A stretch of DNA of 64,000 nucleotides from contig NZ_CP071182.1 of NCBI RefSeq assembly GCF_017298635.1, forward strand, positions 3,448,001 to 3,512,000. The letters run 5' to 3'. The notes under the pieces were generated by a model. It worked only from the letters and a program-made list of their open reading frames with translations, was not told where the DNA came from and did not search any database. The translations under genes and the position numbers were made by a program. Source of the stretch: Paenalicyclobacillus mengziensis (lineage in GTDB: Bacteria > Bacillota > Bacilli > Alicyclobacillales > Alicyclobacillaceae). Numbering within the stretch: position 1 is the stretch's first letter; each line of letters starts with the position of its first letter. Below are positions 54,700 to 63,375 of this stretch, in pieces.

Positions 54700-55881
54700 T
54701 TACAAATGGACAACCTCCGCTGTCTTGTCAACAGCCAATCGAACCCCACCGAGTTGCCACAAGTACTTGATTTTGCTGACTTCTTTCGCAAGCCCACCAA
54801 TGACGCCTTGTACCGGAACCCCCATCATATTGCCTACGCCCAACTCCGATCCCAACGAAGCCAGCGTTCCGAGGTTGTGCCCTTGGAATGGCTGCATTGG
54901 CTGGCCGTGGATTAACGATGTCACGTTATTGGCGAGAACTGGCCCCATCTGCGTTGCAAACTGTGCGGTTGGTGGAAGAGGTCTGCCATCTTCTTCAAAC
55001 CAAGCACAGTCACCACCAATGAATACATGGCTGTCATCCACCGATTGCAGAAACTCATTGACTTTTGCACGTCCACGGCGGTCTACAGTGAAGCCTGCGT
55101 CCGTTAAAACGGGATTCGCACGCACACCACCGGTCCAAATAATCGTACCGGCTTCAACGGTTTCGTCTCCGTCCAAATGGACTACACCAGGGTCAACAGA
55201 AACTAATTTGGTGTTTGTCCGCAGACGTGCACCCTTTTCCGTCAACTGCCTTGCAGCCACTTCCCGCAACTGTTCGGAAACCACCGGCAAAATTGATGGC
55301 ATGGCTTCGATGTTCTGAAGGTCCACTTGCGATTGAGGAATATCATATTGGGCACACAGTTTCGGGATCCAGTCGAGCAACTCTCCGACCAATTCAATGC
55401 CTGTAAGTCCGGCACCACCGACAACAATTCGCAGGTGTCGTTCGTCGTTGTCCTTTAAATACTCTCGGAACTCCCGTTCGATGTGACTGCGGATTTCCAT
55501 AGCTGTATCAATGTTGCGAAGAACCAGGCTGTTCTCTTTCATACCAGGAATGCCAAAATACTCAGGGATCCAACCGATGGTTACAATGAGATAATCATAA
55601 CTCTGGTCGCCACTTTTGCAGCGAACAACGCGTTTCTCGCGGTCAATCGACACAACCTCGTCCTGTACGAATTTCGAGGTTGATTTACGCAGCAAATCGG
55701 TGATGCGGACCGTATAGTCCATCGGTTCCCTGCGTCCACCCGCAGCCTCGTGAAGCAGTGTCGTGAAGTAATGGTACGGATGATTATTGAGGAGCGTGAA
55801 TGCCTCATTATTACGCTCCAAGGTTGTTGCAGTCATCATTCCTGCGTATCCGGCTCCTAGCACCAGAATGTTCGCCATCAT
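54700..55881 (-). CDS. ndh: Type II NADH dehydrogenase (NAD(P)/FAD-dependent oxidoreductase)
   Basis: A membrane-associated flavoprotein of 393 residues that passes electrons from NADH to quinone without proton pumping. The N-terminal FAD motif is VLGAGYAGMMTATTL. The second dinucleotide fold has VVGGAGLTGIELVGEL, and the C-terminal FAD motif is VFIGGDCAWF. The amphipathic C-terminus lies near IGGLAKEVSKIKYLW. The ATG at 55881 follows GAAGAAGG; the longer frame is not needed. It is inserted between comEC and holA. Confidence 0.93.
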   Translation of the reverse strand: MMANILVLGAGYAGMMTATTLERNNEAFTLLNNHPYHYFTTLLHEAAGGRREPMDYTVRITDLLRKSTSKFVQDEVVSIDREKRVVRCKSGDQSYDYLIVTIGWIPEYFGIPGMKENSLVLRNIDTAMEIRSHIEREFREYLKDNDERHLRIVVGGAGLTGIELVGELLDWIPKLCAQYDIPQSQVDLQNIEAMPSILPVVSEQLREVAARQLTEKGARLRTNTKLVSVDPGVVHLDGDETVEAGTIIWTGGVRANPVLTDAGFTVDRRGRAKVNEFLQSVDDSHVFIGGDCAWFEEDGRPLPPTAQFATQMGPVLANNVTSLIHGQPMQPFQGHNLGTLASLGSELGVGNMMGVPVQGVIGGLAKEVSKIKYLWQLGGVRLAVDKTAEVVHL

Positions 55882-56012
55882 GTAAACCTTCTTCCCACGT
55901 AAATGTTTGTTTTCCATGACGCTTTTTGTTTGTACGGTGTGCAAAATTCGACCCGTACATTCTCTGTTGTGGATGGCACTTGATGGACGGCCCCACCAAG
56001 CTTCCCATGGGA

Positions 56013-56018
56013 ATTATA
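56013..56018 (-). promoter_or_regulatory. Extended -10 promoter upstream of ndh
   Basis: On the minus strand TGCTATAAT gives a perfect extended -10, overlapping the comEC 3' end region, with no good -35. It would give ndh (and holA) their own start. Confidence 0.6.
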
Positions 56019-56030
56019 GCATAATCCTCA

Positions 56031-57704
56031 CTAACTGACGTGTTGTCTAAACCCGAATTCGCGCCAATTTCTTATACCCCATTTCACAATTGTCAACAAC
56101 AGATAATAAAGTAAAACCCACCACCCAGGCACTCCCCTCACCGTCCAAAGAGCCCCTGGCCAAGCAGCAATCCCCTCGACGATGTGCTCAAGTCCGCCTA
56201 CCAGTTCATTCTCTAAAAAGCCGACCGAATTCGCTGCCAACGAAATGAACCCCATCATGCTTGTCATCGCAGAGAGGCTCAGCCACAGGAGTGACAAGGG
56301 TAACAGTAATGCGATGAGTGGTTCACACAATACGTTCGCCAGCACCGAATATGGAGTTATCTGACTAAACAAAACCAGAACCAGTGGAGTGACCACAAGT
56401 TCAACTGATAACGTGATGCGTAGGCTTCCCCACAGCGACATAAGACCCTTTTGCGTCAGCCAACCAAGTCCCTGCAAAGCCGTCCACAAGTTAACTTTGC
56501 GTCCACTTGATGGCGGTTCCTTGTCTGTGACCAAAACCGGCATCCGTACCTTTTGCCGCACTGGATTGACCTTCAGCAATGACTGAGCAATGGCACCCGT
56601 TGCCATAAAGGACAACCAGGCTGAAGGGGTCAGCATTGAAGACGGTGCGGTCACAGCCATAATCAGCGCTGCGGCAGCCAGACTCATCGAAACGGATGAC
56701 CTTCGGCCGACAGCAGCTCCAAACCACCGATATGTGGCCATAATGGCAGCTCGGACAATGGACACCTGAAACGCACACATGCCCGCAAACACCCAAATGA
56801 TTACAATTAAAAATAAACTCCACATCCAAAATGGTAACCGTAGTCGTCGCCAAATGGGATACGCAGTGTATTCAAGTGTGAGTTCAAGCAATACGATGTT
56901 CGCCCCGCTCGCAGCCAGTACGTGCATAAGTCCCGCAGCGAGAAATGCTGCTTTGACCGTCTCCGACAGGTTGTCCGCACCAAAAACAATGCTAGCCGCT
57001 AACTGCTGGTGAGCAGGTGTCACCCTCGCCGATGCAGCACCGTTTTGAAGCCATTCATCGCGGATGCGCACCAACCAGGGCTGTCCCCTCCGAACCGATT
57101 GCAACTTCCCGGTGATGGCGTATGTTGGCGCCTGCAGAGGTATGGCTGTCTGAGTACTCTGCGCAGGCCGAAAGCCAAGAATCCCAGATACTCGAATGTC
57201 TTCCCCCGGTGTTAGAGGTTCGGCTTGCCCACTAACTCGAAGATAGGCTCGGATGGCGACCTGTTCACGATTGTCTTCAAACTCAATGCGATGCACGACG
57301 AGGTACACGGCCGTGCTGCCAGGGTTTTGATAAACTTGAGTGATCTGACCTTCAAACACAGCCCGCTTTCCGAGCCAGTCATCGTGCGGGATGTGCGGTG
57401 TCATATACTCCCGAAAGCCACCATAAAGTATTCCCACAACCAACAATCCAGCAATCATCACCACACTCGCGCCTGACGCGCCTACGCTCACGCCCGACCC
57501 GCCTTGCTTCGCCCGAGTATCAAGCCCTTGTTTCACATTTCTCGTTCTGAAGCTGTGTATGATGAACGCGATGAGGCTGGTGACCGCTATCATGACAATG
57601 GTGACAAAAATGCCACTTGGCCAATTTTCAGCGCACAACATTCCATAAACGATGGAAGCAACAACCAGGTACAGGACTACTTGCCCAGCGCCTTGACGCC
57701 TCAG
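56031..57704 (-). CDS. comEC: ComEC/Rec2 DNA-uptake channel lacking the beta-lactamase-like domain
   Basis: A polytopic protein of ~557 residues corresponding to the N-terminal OB-fold domain (DWLGKRAVFEGQITQVYQ) and the Competence channel domain (MHVLAASGANIVLLE, FAGMCAFQVSIVRAAIMA, SAWLSFMATGA). It ends after the last membrane helices. The C-terminal metallo-beta-lactamase-like domain of ~250 residues found in Bacillus ComEC is absent, and no remnant follows. An ATG occurs at 57641, but the frame continues upstream through a typical first helix (LYLVVASIVYGM) to a CTG at 57704 that overlaps the previous stop and sits seven bases after GGGAG. I favour that CTG. Confidence 0.88.
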   Translation of the reverse strand: MRRQGAGQVVLYLVVASIVYGMLCAENWPSGIFVTIVMIAVTSLIAFIIHSFRTRNVKQGLDTRAKQGGSGVSVGASGASVVMIAGLLVVGILYGGFREYMTPHIPHDDWLGKRAVFEGQITQVYQNPGSTAVYLVVHRIEFEDNREQVAIRAYLRVSGQAEPLTPGEDIRVSGILGFRPAQSTQTAIPLQAPTYAITGKLQSVRRGQPWLVRIRDEWLQNGAASARVTPAHQQLAASIVFGADNLSETVKAAFLAAGLMHVLAASGANIVLLELTLEYTAYPIWRRLRLPFWMWSLFLIVIIWVFAGMCAFQVSIVRAAIMATYRWFGAAVGRRSSVSMSLAAAALIMAVTAPSSMLTPSAWLSFMATGAIAQSLLKVNPVRQKVRMPVLVTDKEPPSSGRKVNLWTALQGLGWLTQKGLMSLWGSLRITLSVELVVTPLVLVLFSQITPYSVLANVLCEPLIALLLPLSLLWLSLSAMTSMMGFISLAANSVGFLENELVGGLEHIVEGIAAWPGALWTVRGVPGWWVLLYYLLLTIVKWGIRNWREFGFRQHVS

Positions 57705-58834
57705 GCAGAAGCTCCCGGTATAATGATGGCTTTTTGTTGGAAATGTGTAGCAAAGAATCCAGGTGCGTTAAACCACTTGTCTTGGCTGGCCCCCCAGGTC
57801 GTGTCCACGGTTATCCAACGTTTTGCCGAACCATCCCACACCTCGTTCCAAGCATGTGACCCCTCGTTACCAGGCGTTCCACCCATTCCCTCGTCGATTT
57901 GAACAGTCAGTCCTACGGCGTGAGCCAACTCAGCGTAGAGAAGAGCATAGTCTGCGCAGACACCTTTTCCAGTTTCGACTGTCTGAAGTGGTGTTTGAGC
58001 ATTCCACTTCCCGTAATCAACATAGTCATAATATTTTGTCCAGTCGTAGTGAATGTGGTGGATTTCCCATTCATACAGGGCGTACGCCTTCTGTCTGTCT
58101 GTGTGGTCTCCCGCTGTAATCTGCTTTGCCAGATTGGATATCTGTTTGGGTACTATCAAGACACCGCGTTGACTCGCCGAGGTACTTGGAATGACGAATA
58201 GGCTGATGTTTTTCGAAACGAGCTGAGTTGCGTCTTTGCTGAGAACCGGGAGTTCCTTGTCTAGAACCGGAGATAAATAGGGATTGTAGAACTGTCGTGA
58301 TGCGTACTGGTACGGTTTTGAATCAGAAGCTAGCTGGTTTAACCAGGGCACAGAAAAATAATGCAAGACTCCAAACAGCACAGCCCCCAAAAACAACGAA
58401 CGAATACCACCGGACACCACGCCGAGTGCCCCACCCATTACCCGGTTGCGAGCGAGAAAACCAGGAATAGCGTGACCAGCTAGCGCAGCGACCGGTCGGA
58501 TGATGGCGTGAAGAACCGCGGATATCAGAACGTAGAAGACAATAAAAGCGATGATTCTGCCCGCCTGAGGTGCGCTCTGCCAGAGGCTAACGAAGTGGTT
58601 CAACCACGACGGAGCACTGGCCGGATGCCAACCTGCAATACGGGTCGCGACCACATTCATCCAGCGCCATGCAAGCCAGATGGCTACTACGGCGGAGGCC
58701 AAGTAACCCACTTGCAAAATCACGAGGCCAAGCTCCCTAGCGAAACCAATGCGAGTCCCGACCAGAGCCGACCACAACACAATCACAACCAACACGATGG
58801 TGAGAATTCCAACGCCAGCAATGTGCAAAGGCAC
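57701..58834 (-). CDS. Membrane protein with CvpA-like N-terminus and transglutaminase-like domain
   Basis: A protein of 377 residues. Four hydrophobic helices (~8-28, 38-58, 92-112, 135-160) form a CvpA/colicin-V-production-like module, with an SSA-like GGALGVVSGGIRSLFLG. The outer C-terminal part (~230-350) is a transglutaminase-like domain with Cys293 (GKGVCADYALLYAEL), His327 (GSHAWNEVW) and Asp344 (ITVDTTWG): a complete catalytic triad. It may be a protease or cross-linking enzyme at the outer membrane face. Placement between comEA and comEC, with overlap to comEC, suggests a DNA-uptake role; that is inference. No such gene lies in the Bacillus comE operon (which has comEB there). Confidence 0.85.
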   Translation of the reverse strand: MPLHIAGVGILTIVLVVIVLWSALVGTRIGFARELGLVILQVGYLASAVVAIWLAWRWMNVVATRIAGWHPASAPSWLNHFVSLWQSAPQAGRIIAFIVFYVLISAVLHAIIRPVAALAGHAIPGFLARNRVMGGALGVVSGGIRSLFLGAVLFGVLHYFSVPWLNQLASDSKPYQYASRQFYNPYLSPVLDKELPVLSKDATQLVSKNISLFVIPSTSASQRGVLIVPKQISNLAKQITAGDHTDRQKAYALYEWEIHHIHYDWTKYYDYVDYGKWNAQTPLQTVETGKGVCADYALLYAELAHAVGLTVQIDEGMGGTPGNEGSHAWNEVWDGSAKRWITVDTTWGASQDKWFNAPGFFATHFQQKAIIIPGASA

Positions 58835-58900
58835 GTTATCACCGTCCCTTAAAACCCGAAAATCATCATAATTTTATTTGACAAGCAGTAGTCTGGCCAG

Positions 58901-59848
58901 TTAGCGTTTCGCAGACTGATTTGAAGGCGGCAGAACGACGACATACTGAGCGATGCGTTGGTACGTGACAGGACCAATCCCTTTTACTTTCTGTAACGCA
59001 TCGACCGATTGGAAACGCCCATATTGCTGACGAAATGCCAAAATTGCGGAGGCCTTCGACGGACCGATTCCAGGAAGTGTCTGCAAGGTTTGTGCGTCAG
59101 CAGTATTCAAGTCAATTTTCATGTTCGGTTGAGTCCCGACGTCAGCCGTAGCCACTGCACTGGCAACTTGACCCGGACGTGGTCGTGTGCTGCCCTCTTC
59201 CACGCTTGACGCGCTTCCTGCCACGGCCGCGTCGTCGCCCATCACATCAGGTACCACAATCTCCTGGCCATCGTCAACCAGTGCGGCTAAATTGACAGCT
59301 ACACTGTCCTCCTGATGCACGAAACCACCTGCAGCGTCGATGACGTCCTTGACTCGAGCATTCGCCGCGACGTGAACCAATCCCGGTTTTTTGACATCAC
59401 CTTTCACATCGACAATGATATCATTCGACACGACTTTGAATCCTGTGTCTGCAGATACGTCAACCGCCCTATTTGAAGGCGCAACCATCGTTCGTGCATG
59501 CGACAAACCCATGCCTAACCCCGCTCCGGAACCTAGTCCGAACACCAAGATGCCCGTCCAGATTAGCCATTGCCACCGATGTCGTCGACCCGCCTCTGAC
59601 CTTGCCGCAATCGCGTTATGTTCTTGCCGGGTCTCGACACCAGTGATGGGCGTTGTATTGAACAAAGGGCCATCCGATGTCTCACCCGTCTGCTCACTGT
59701 CACAAAACGCCTCCTCATCCTTAAAAACCGGATGAGAGAGCGGACTAAAAACCGGATGAGAGACCGTCCCGAAACCGAATGATTCCACTACTGGCCGAGT
59801 TTGGGAATCATCTACCACATCGTTGTCATAAAATACACGGTTCGCCAT
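58901..59848 (-). CDS. comEA: ComEA DNA receptor with extended cytoplasmic N-terminus
   Basis: A single-pass protein of ~315 residues. A ~90-residue cytoplasmic N-terminus precedes a transmembrane helix (WLIWTGILVFGLGSGAGLGM), an SLBB-like domain (IIVDVKGDVKKPGLVHV), a linker and a C-terminal helix-hairpin-helix pair (IDLNTADAQTLQTLPGIGPS and LQKVKGIGPVTYQRI) that binds DNA outside the membrane. The cytoplasmic part is longer than in Bacillus (~15 residues) and holds a small repeat (VSHPVFSPLSHPVFKD). ATG at 59848 chosen after GGAG; longer frames run into the divergent mntR region. Confidence 0.93.
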   Translation of the reverse strand: MANRVFYDNDVVDDSQTRPVVESFGFGTVSHPVFSPLSHPVFKDEEAFCDSEQTGETSDGPLFNTTPITGVETRQEHNAIAARSEAGRRHRWQWLIWTGILVFGLGSGAGLGMGLSHARTMVAPSNRAVDVSADTGFKVVSNDIIVDVKGDVKKPGLVHVAANARVKDVIDAAGGFVHQEDSVAVNLAALVDDGQEIVVPDVMGDDAAVAGSASSVEEGSTRPRPGQVASAVATADVGTQPNMKIDLNTADAQTLQTLPGIGPSKASAILAFRQQYGRFQSVDALQKVKGIGPVTYQRIAQYVVVLPPSNQSAKR

Positions 59849-60046
59849 TTCGGTCATCTCCACACGACGCAGCCGCCACAGCGCTGTCGTTCTCGAATGG
59901 TGGAGAGATTCGACGTTCGTACCGGTCGTCCTGTGACAAGATTGGAGATGTTTGCTCCAGCAGGTGTATTGAGGTGCCCAGGCAAGGTAGCAAACACCAG
60001 GGGATTCGTGTAAGATTGAGAAACGAGGAATCGGAGGGTTGCTGTC

Positions 60047-60499
60047 TTGCTGACGCCCAGTATGGAAGACTATCTTGAAAAAATCTATGAACTGATGCAC
60101 GAAAAGGGGTACGCCCGCGTCTCTGACATTGCTTCCTCACTTGATGTCCAGCCTTCATCAGTGACCAAAATGTTGCAAAAACTTGATGAAAACCACTATG
60201 TAACCTACGAGAAGTATCGCGGCATTCTGCTCACCGCCAGGGGCCAAAGATTAGGTAAGTTGATGAAGGAACGGCACCACATGCTTGAAGAGTTTCTGAG
60301 AATGCTGGGCGTTTCCGAGGAGACGATTCACAAGGACGTAGAGGGCATCGAACACCACGTAAGCCCGCACACTTTGCAATGTCTCCAAGCTCTCGTTTTG
60401 TTCTTTGACGACCATCCGGAGTCGCTAAACGACCTGCACGCATATACTGAACAGTTTGAAATGGGTTCACCAACCGACACCGAGGGCAAATCCGTCTAG
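60047..60499 (+). CDS. mntR: Manganese-dependent transcriptional regulator MntR
   Basis: A DtxR-family regulator of 150 residues, very similar to Bacillus MntR. It opens MLTPSMEDYLEKIYELMHEK with metal ligands Asp8 and Glu11, has His77, and VEGIEHHVS provides Glu99, Glu102 and His103: the full binuclear Mn site. The winged helix has VQPSSVTKMLQKLDE. The TTG start follows GGAGGG. It represses uptake and can activate efflux genes; mntP in this window is a plausible target. It is inserted between yqeM and comEA, where comER lies in Bacillus. Confidence 0.96.
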   Translation: MLTPSMEDYLEKIYELMHEKGYARVSDIASSLDVQPSSVTKMLQKLDENHYVTYEKYRGILLTARGQRLGKLMKERHHMLEEFLRMLGVSEETIHKDVEGIEHHVSPHTLQCLQALVLFFDDHPESLNDLHAYTEQFEMGSPTDTEGKSV

Positions 60500-60509
60500 G
60501 AAAACCCAT

Positions 60510-61250
60510 TCATCCCCGCTTGTGCGCCGTAAACACCAGACGGTCCGCTTTCGTCGGAGAGGTGCGGCCAAAATCTCCAAGGACATTGTCCACCGTAAAC
60601 CCTGTCTCCTCGAGTAAGCGCAGAATCGTCTCCACTGGATAAAACTGTTCAGTGTGCTGCTCAAGCACACGTTGATAGAGTCCGGGTACTGCCTCTGACT
60701 CAAAATATCCGTGGATTTCATACTCAATGAGCCCGCCTTCGCGAACTTCCGACGTAAACCAAACCTCGGCATCATCATGAAGTTCAAACCACACACCGTC
60801 TGTTAGCCTGTCTACCCTATCTGGTCCAAGCATATCAAAATAAACCAGTCCGGCAGGTTTGAGTGCTTTATAGAACCTCCTGAAGGTGTCACGAAGGTCG
60901 TTCTCTGTGAGCACGTAATTGAGACTGTCGCAAGTGGACAGGATAATGTCTACCTGCTCAGGTAAGATGAGTGCACGCATATCCTGACACATCCACGTCA
61001 CTTTTGTCCGCTGCTCCATTGCCCGCGCCGAAGCTGCAGTTAGCATCGCGGATGACTGGTCGATCCCGATGACACTGGCCCCCCGCCCCGCCAACTGCAC
61101 TGTAAGCGTGCCGGTACCGCACCCGACGTCAGCAACGAGCCGGTCTCCAAGATCGACCTGTTTGAGCCAATCCAGCCAATCCTCGTAAGGCGCATCTGAC
61201 ATAAATCCATCGTATATCTCGGCAAACCCTGCATATGGAAGACCGTTCAT
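60510..61250 (-). CDS. yqeM: SAM-dependent methyltransferase YqeM
   Basis: A class I methyltransferase of 246 residues. It begins MNGLPYAGFAEIYDGFMSDA and has SAM motif VADVGCGTGTLTVQLAGRGA and DMRALILPEQVDIILSTCDS. The substrate is unknown; conserved linkage to rsfS suggests a translation-related target. ATG overlaps the rsfS stop by four bases. Convergent with mntR. Confidence 0.93.
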   Translation of the reverse strand: MNGLPYAGFAEIYDGFMSDAPYEDWLDWLKQVDLGDRLVADVGCGTGTLTVQLAGRGASVIGIDQSSAMLTAASARAMEQRTKVTWMCQDMRALILPEQVDIILSTCDSLNYVLTENDLRDTFRRFYKALKPAGLVYFDMLGPDRVDRLTDGVWFELHDDAEVWFTSEVREGGLIEYEIHGYFESEAVPGLYQRVLEQHTEQFYPVETILRLLEETGFTVDNVLGDFGRTSPTKADRLVFTAHKRG

Positions 61251-61597
61251 GCTTCGAACGGGACCTCAACTGCGTCTCCCCACAGACGCTCCAGGTTATA
61301 GAAGTCTCGCTCTTCAGGGCGAAACACATGAACCACCAAATCGCCAAAATCAAGTAAGACCCAGCGCGCTTCGGTCAGTCCTTCTCTGGCCTTGCATCGG
61401 ACCCCGAGTTGCTCAACCTTTTCCTCAACGGCCCGTGCTACAGCTTCGATTTGCGTGCTTGAATTGGCGGAACAAATGACAAAGCAGTCTGCCATCGGGG
61501 TGAGGCTTTCAATATCGAGAATCTTGATGTCTTTCGCCTTTTTGTCGGCTGCGGCTGTAGCTGCTTCAATTGCAAGTTGAGTGGCCGTTAGCTCCAT
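61247..61597 (-). CDS. rsfS: Ribosomal silencing factor RsfS
   Basis: A 116-residue protein that binds L14 and blocks subunit joining in starvation. The conserved ADCFVICSANSSTQIEAVA and WVLLDFGDLVVHVFRPEERD are present. The ATG follows GGGAGG. Confidence 0.96.
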   Translation of the reverse strand: MELTATQLAIEAATAAADKKAKDIKILDIESLTPMADCFVICSANSSTQIEAVARAVEEKVEQLGVRCKAREGLTEARWVLLDFGDLVVHVFRPEERDFYNLERLWGDAVEVPFEA

Positions 61598-61646
61598 TCC
61601 AATCCTCCCAATATTCGTTCCAATCGATATCGTTCAGTCGTTCACT

Positions 61647-62228
61647 TCATCCTGTTTTCTCTGCGCTTGTTTTGTACCGTTCCCATAACTCGTTACGTGC
61701 CATGACGGTCAGCGGAAATATGGGTTCGTGTCGGTCAAGCAAATAGCGAATGGTGCTGTCCAGGGATTCTGCTAACGCTTCCCCTAGGTCTCGTTCGGCC
61801 AACTCCCGGATCCTCTCTACACCCGGGTATTTTCGTGACGGCTCAATCGCATCAGCGAGACAAAGAATCATCTCCATCTTCGACATTCCCGGTCTCCCAG
61901 TCGTGTGGTAGCGAATCGCGTTCTCCACGTCAGCGTGATCGGGCCCGAACCAGTCACGAAATATAGAGGCTGCAATCGGCCCATGTAAAAGGTTGGGAAT
62001 CAGAGCAAAGCCGCTTGGGATCTCGATTTGTTCCGCGTATTGCTCCAACTGTTGGTATGGCCATTCTCGTGCAATGTCGTGGACCCACGCTCCTAGGCGC
62101 GTCCACCGTACGTCTGCTCCATATCTTCCGGCCAAATTTGCAGCCGTGTCCACCACGCCTTGCGTATGCATGAACCTGGCGGGGCTTAGTGCTTCCTTTA
62201 CCCGGTCAATAATACTTTGTTCGGTCAC
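61647..62228 (-). CDS. yqeK: YqeK-type Ap4A hydrolase (HD domain)
   Basis: A metal-dependent hydrolase of 193 residues that cleaves diadenosine tetraphosphate symmetrically. HD-type residues appear in RFMHTQGVVDTA, WVHDIAREWP and LLHGPIAA. The GTG at 62228 follows AAGGGGAG; the longer frame overlaps nadD without a site. Tight operon nadD-yqeK-rsfS-yqeM. Confidence 0.94.
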   Translation of the reverse strand: MTEQSIIDRVKEALSPARFMHTQGVVDTAANLAGRYGADVRWTRLGAWVHDIAREWPYQQLEQYAEQIEIPSGFALIPNLLHGPIAASIFRDWFGPDHADVENAIRYHTTGRPGMSKMEMILCLADAIEPSRKYPGVERIRELAERDLGEALAESLDSTIRYLLDRHEPIFPLTVMARNELWERYKTSAEKTG

Positions 62229-62292
62229 GTCCAAACTCCCCTTATATGCATTCGGGATGTGACACCCTGGAAAAGCTGTTTCGCTGGACCAG

Positions 62293-62892
62293 TCACCTTG
62301 TCGCTTCCACGTGCTTGCGCCATACGTCAAGGACATCGTCCGGAACAAGCCCACAGACTGGCTTCCCCTCATTCAGCCGCTCGCGAATAAACGACGAAGA
62401 CACGTCAAGCATGGGCATTTGGAGCGCCTGGGCGACCAAATGCGGCAGCACATTTCTGACCATCTGGTACGTTTCTCTAAATGGCGCCTCTGACCTAGCT
62501 GCGACAAGAAAGCGAATCCGTCGCGAAAGTTCCTCGCAACCGTGCCAAGATGGCAGATCGCGCAGACTGTCCGAACCAATCAAAAACTGAAACTCTGTAT
62601 CAGGATATGCTTGCTGCAAAATGCGTACTGTGTCCACAGTGTAGGAGGGCTCATGACGTCTTGCCTCAACATCACAAAGCACCAGCCCCTCGGCTCCCTT
62701 CAGAAGCCGCTGCGTCATCTCGCGTCGCGTCTCGTACGGGGTCACAGGCTGATCCGCCTTGTGCGGCGGTGTCGGTGACGGCATCACCCAGACAGCATCA
62801 CAATCGCACTGTTCAAAAGCCAATTGCGCCATCAGCAGATGGCCCACATGCGGTGGGTCAAACGTCCCTCCAAATAATACGATCCGTCTCAT
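62293..62892 (-). CDS. nadD: Nicotinate-nucleotide adenylyltransferase NadD
   Basis: Joins NaMN and ATP to NaAD in NAD synthesis, 199 residues. The nucleotidyltransferase motif FGGTFDPPHVGHLLMAQ and the C-terminal SSSFIRERL are intact. ATG follows AGAAGGA. Confidence 0.97.
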   Translation of the reverse strand: MRRIVLFGGTFDPPHVGHLLMAQLAFEQCDCDAVWVMPSPTPPHKADQPVTPYETRREMTQRLLKGAEGLVLCDVEARRHEPSYTVDTVRILQQAYPDTEFQFLIGSDSLRDLPSWHGCEELSRRIRFLVAARSEAPFRETYQMVRNVLPHLVAQALQMPMLDVSSSFIRERLNEGKPVCGLVPDDVLDVWRKHVEATR

Positions 62893-62905
62893 GGTACCGT
62901 CCTTC

Positions 62906-63208
62906 TTACGTCGGCAACTCTATCTCAGGATTCTCCGTCGACTTCCGGTAAAACACGATGGTTCGTCCCATGGACTGTACCCACTCTGCACCAGTTTCTT
63001 CGACAACCATTTGGGCGATCTCGTCTCTTGACACAGGGCTGGTTTCAAGGACAGATACCTTGACCAGTTCCTTTGTTTCAAGTTCGAGGTCGACTTGTTG
63101 CAAAACGCCACCTGTCAGGCCGCTCTTACCGATTTGCATGACAGGTTGAAGATGATGCGCCAAGGCGCGCAAATACCTCTTTTGCTTTCCAGTTAACAAA
63201 GCTGACAT
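62906..63208 (-). CDS. yhbY: Ribosome assembly RNA-binding protein YhbY
   Basis: A CRM-domain protein of 100 residues (YqeI in Bacillus). It starts MSALLTGKQKRYLRALAHHL, has the family motif MQIGKSGLT and ends with GRTIVFYRKS. It binds the pre-50S subunit. Precedes nadD by 13 bases. Confidence 0.95.
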   Translation of the reverse strand: MSALLTGKQKRYLRALAHHLQPVMQIGKSGLTGGVLQQVDLELETKELVKVSVLETSPVSRDEIAQMVVEETGAEWVQSMGRTIVFYRKSTENPEIELPT

Positions 63209-63375
63209 CTTCCTTTCGCAGACAGTATAACACACGCAAGTCAGACCATGAGTCAGTATCTCCAGTCCCTGCCAAATCTTTGGGCAAGGTCATCAGGAGA
63301 CGCGCACAAGCTTGACTGACCGAGTCCACGGGCATCAGTCGCCCTTCAGTACGACTCTCTTAGGCGAACTGCCCT

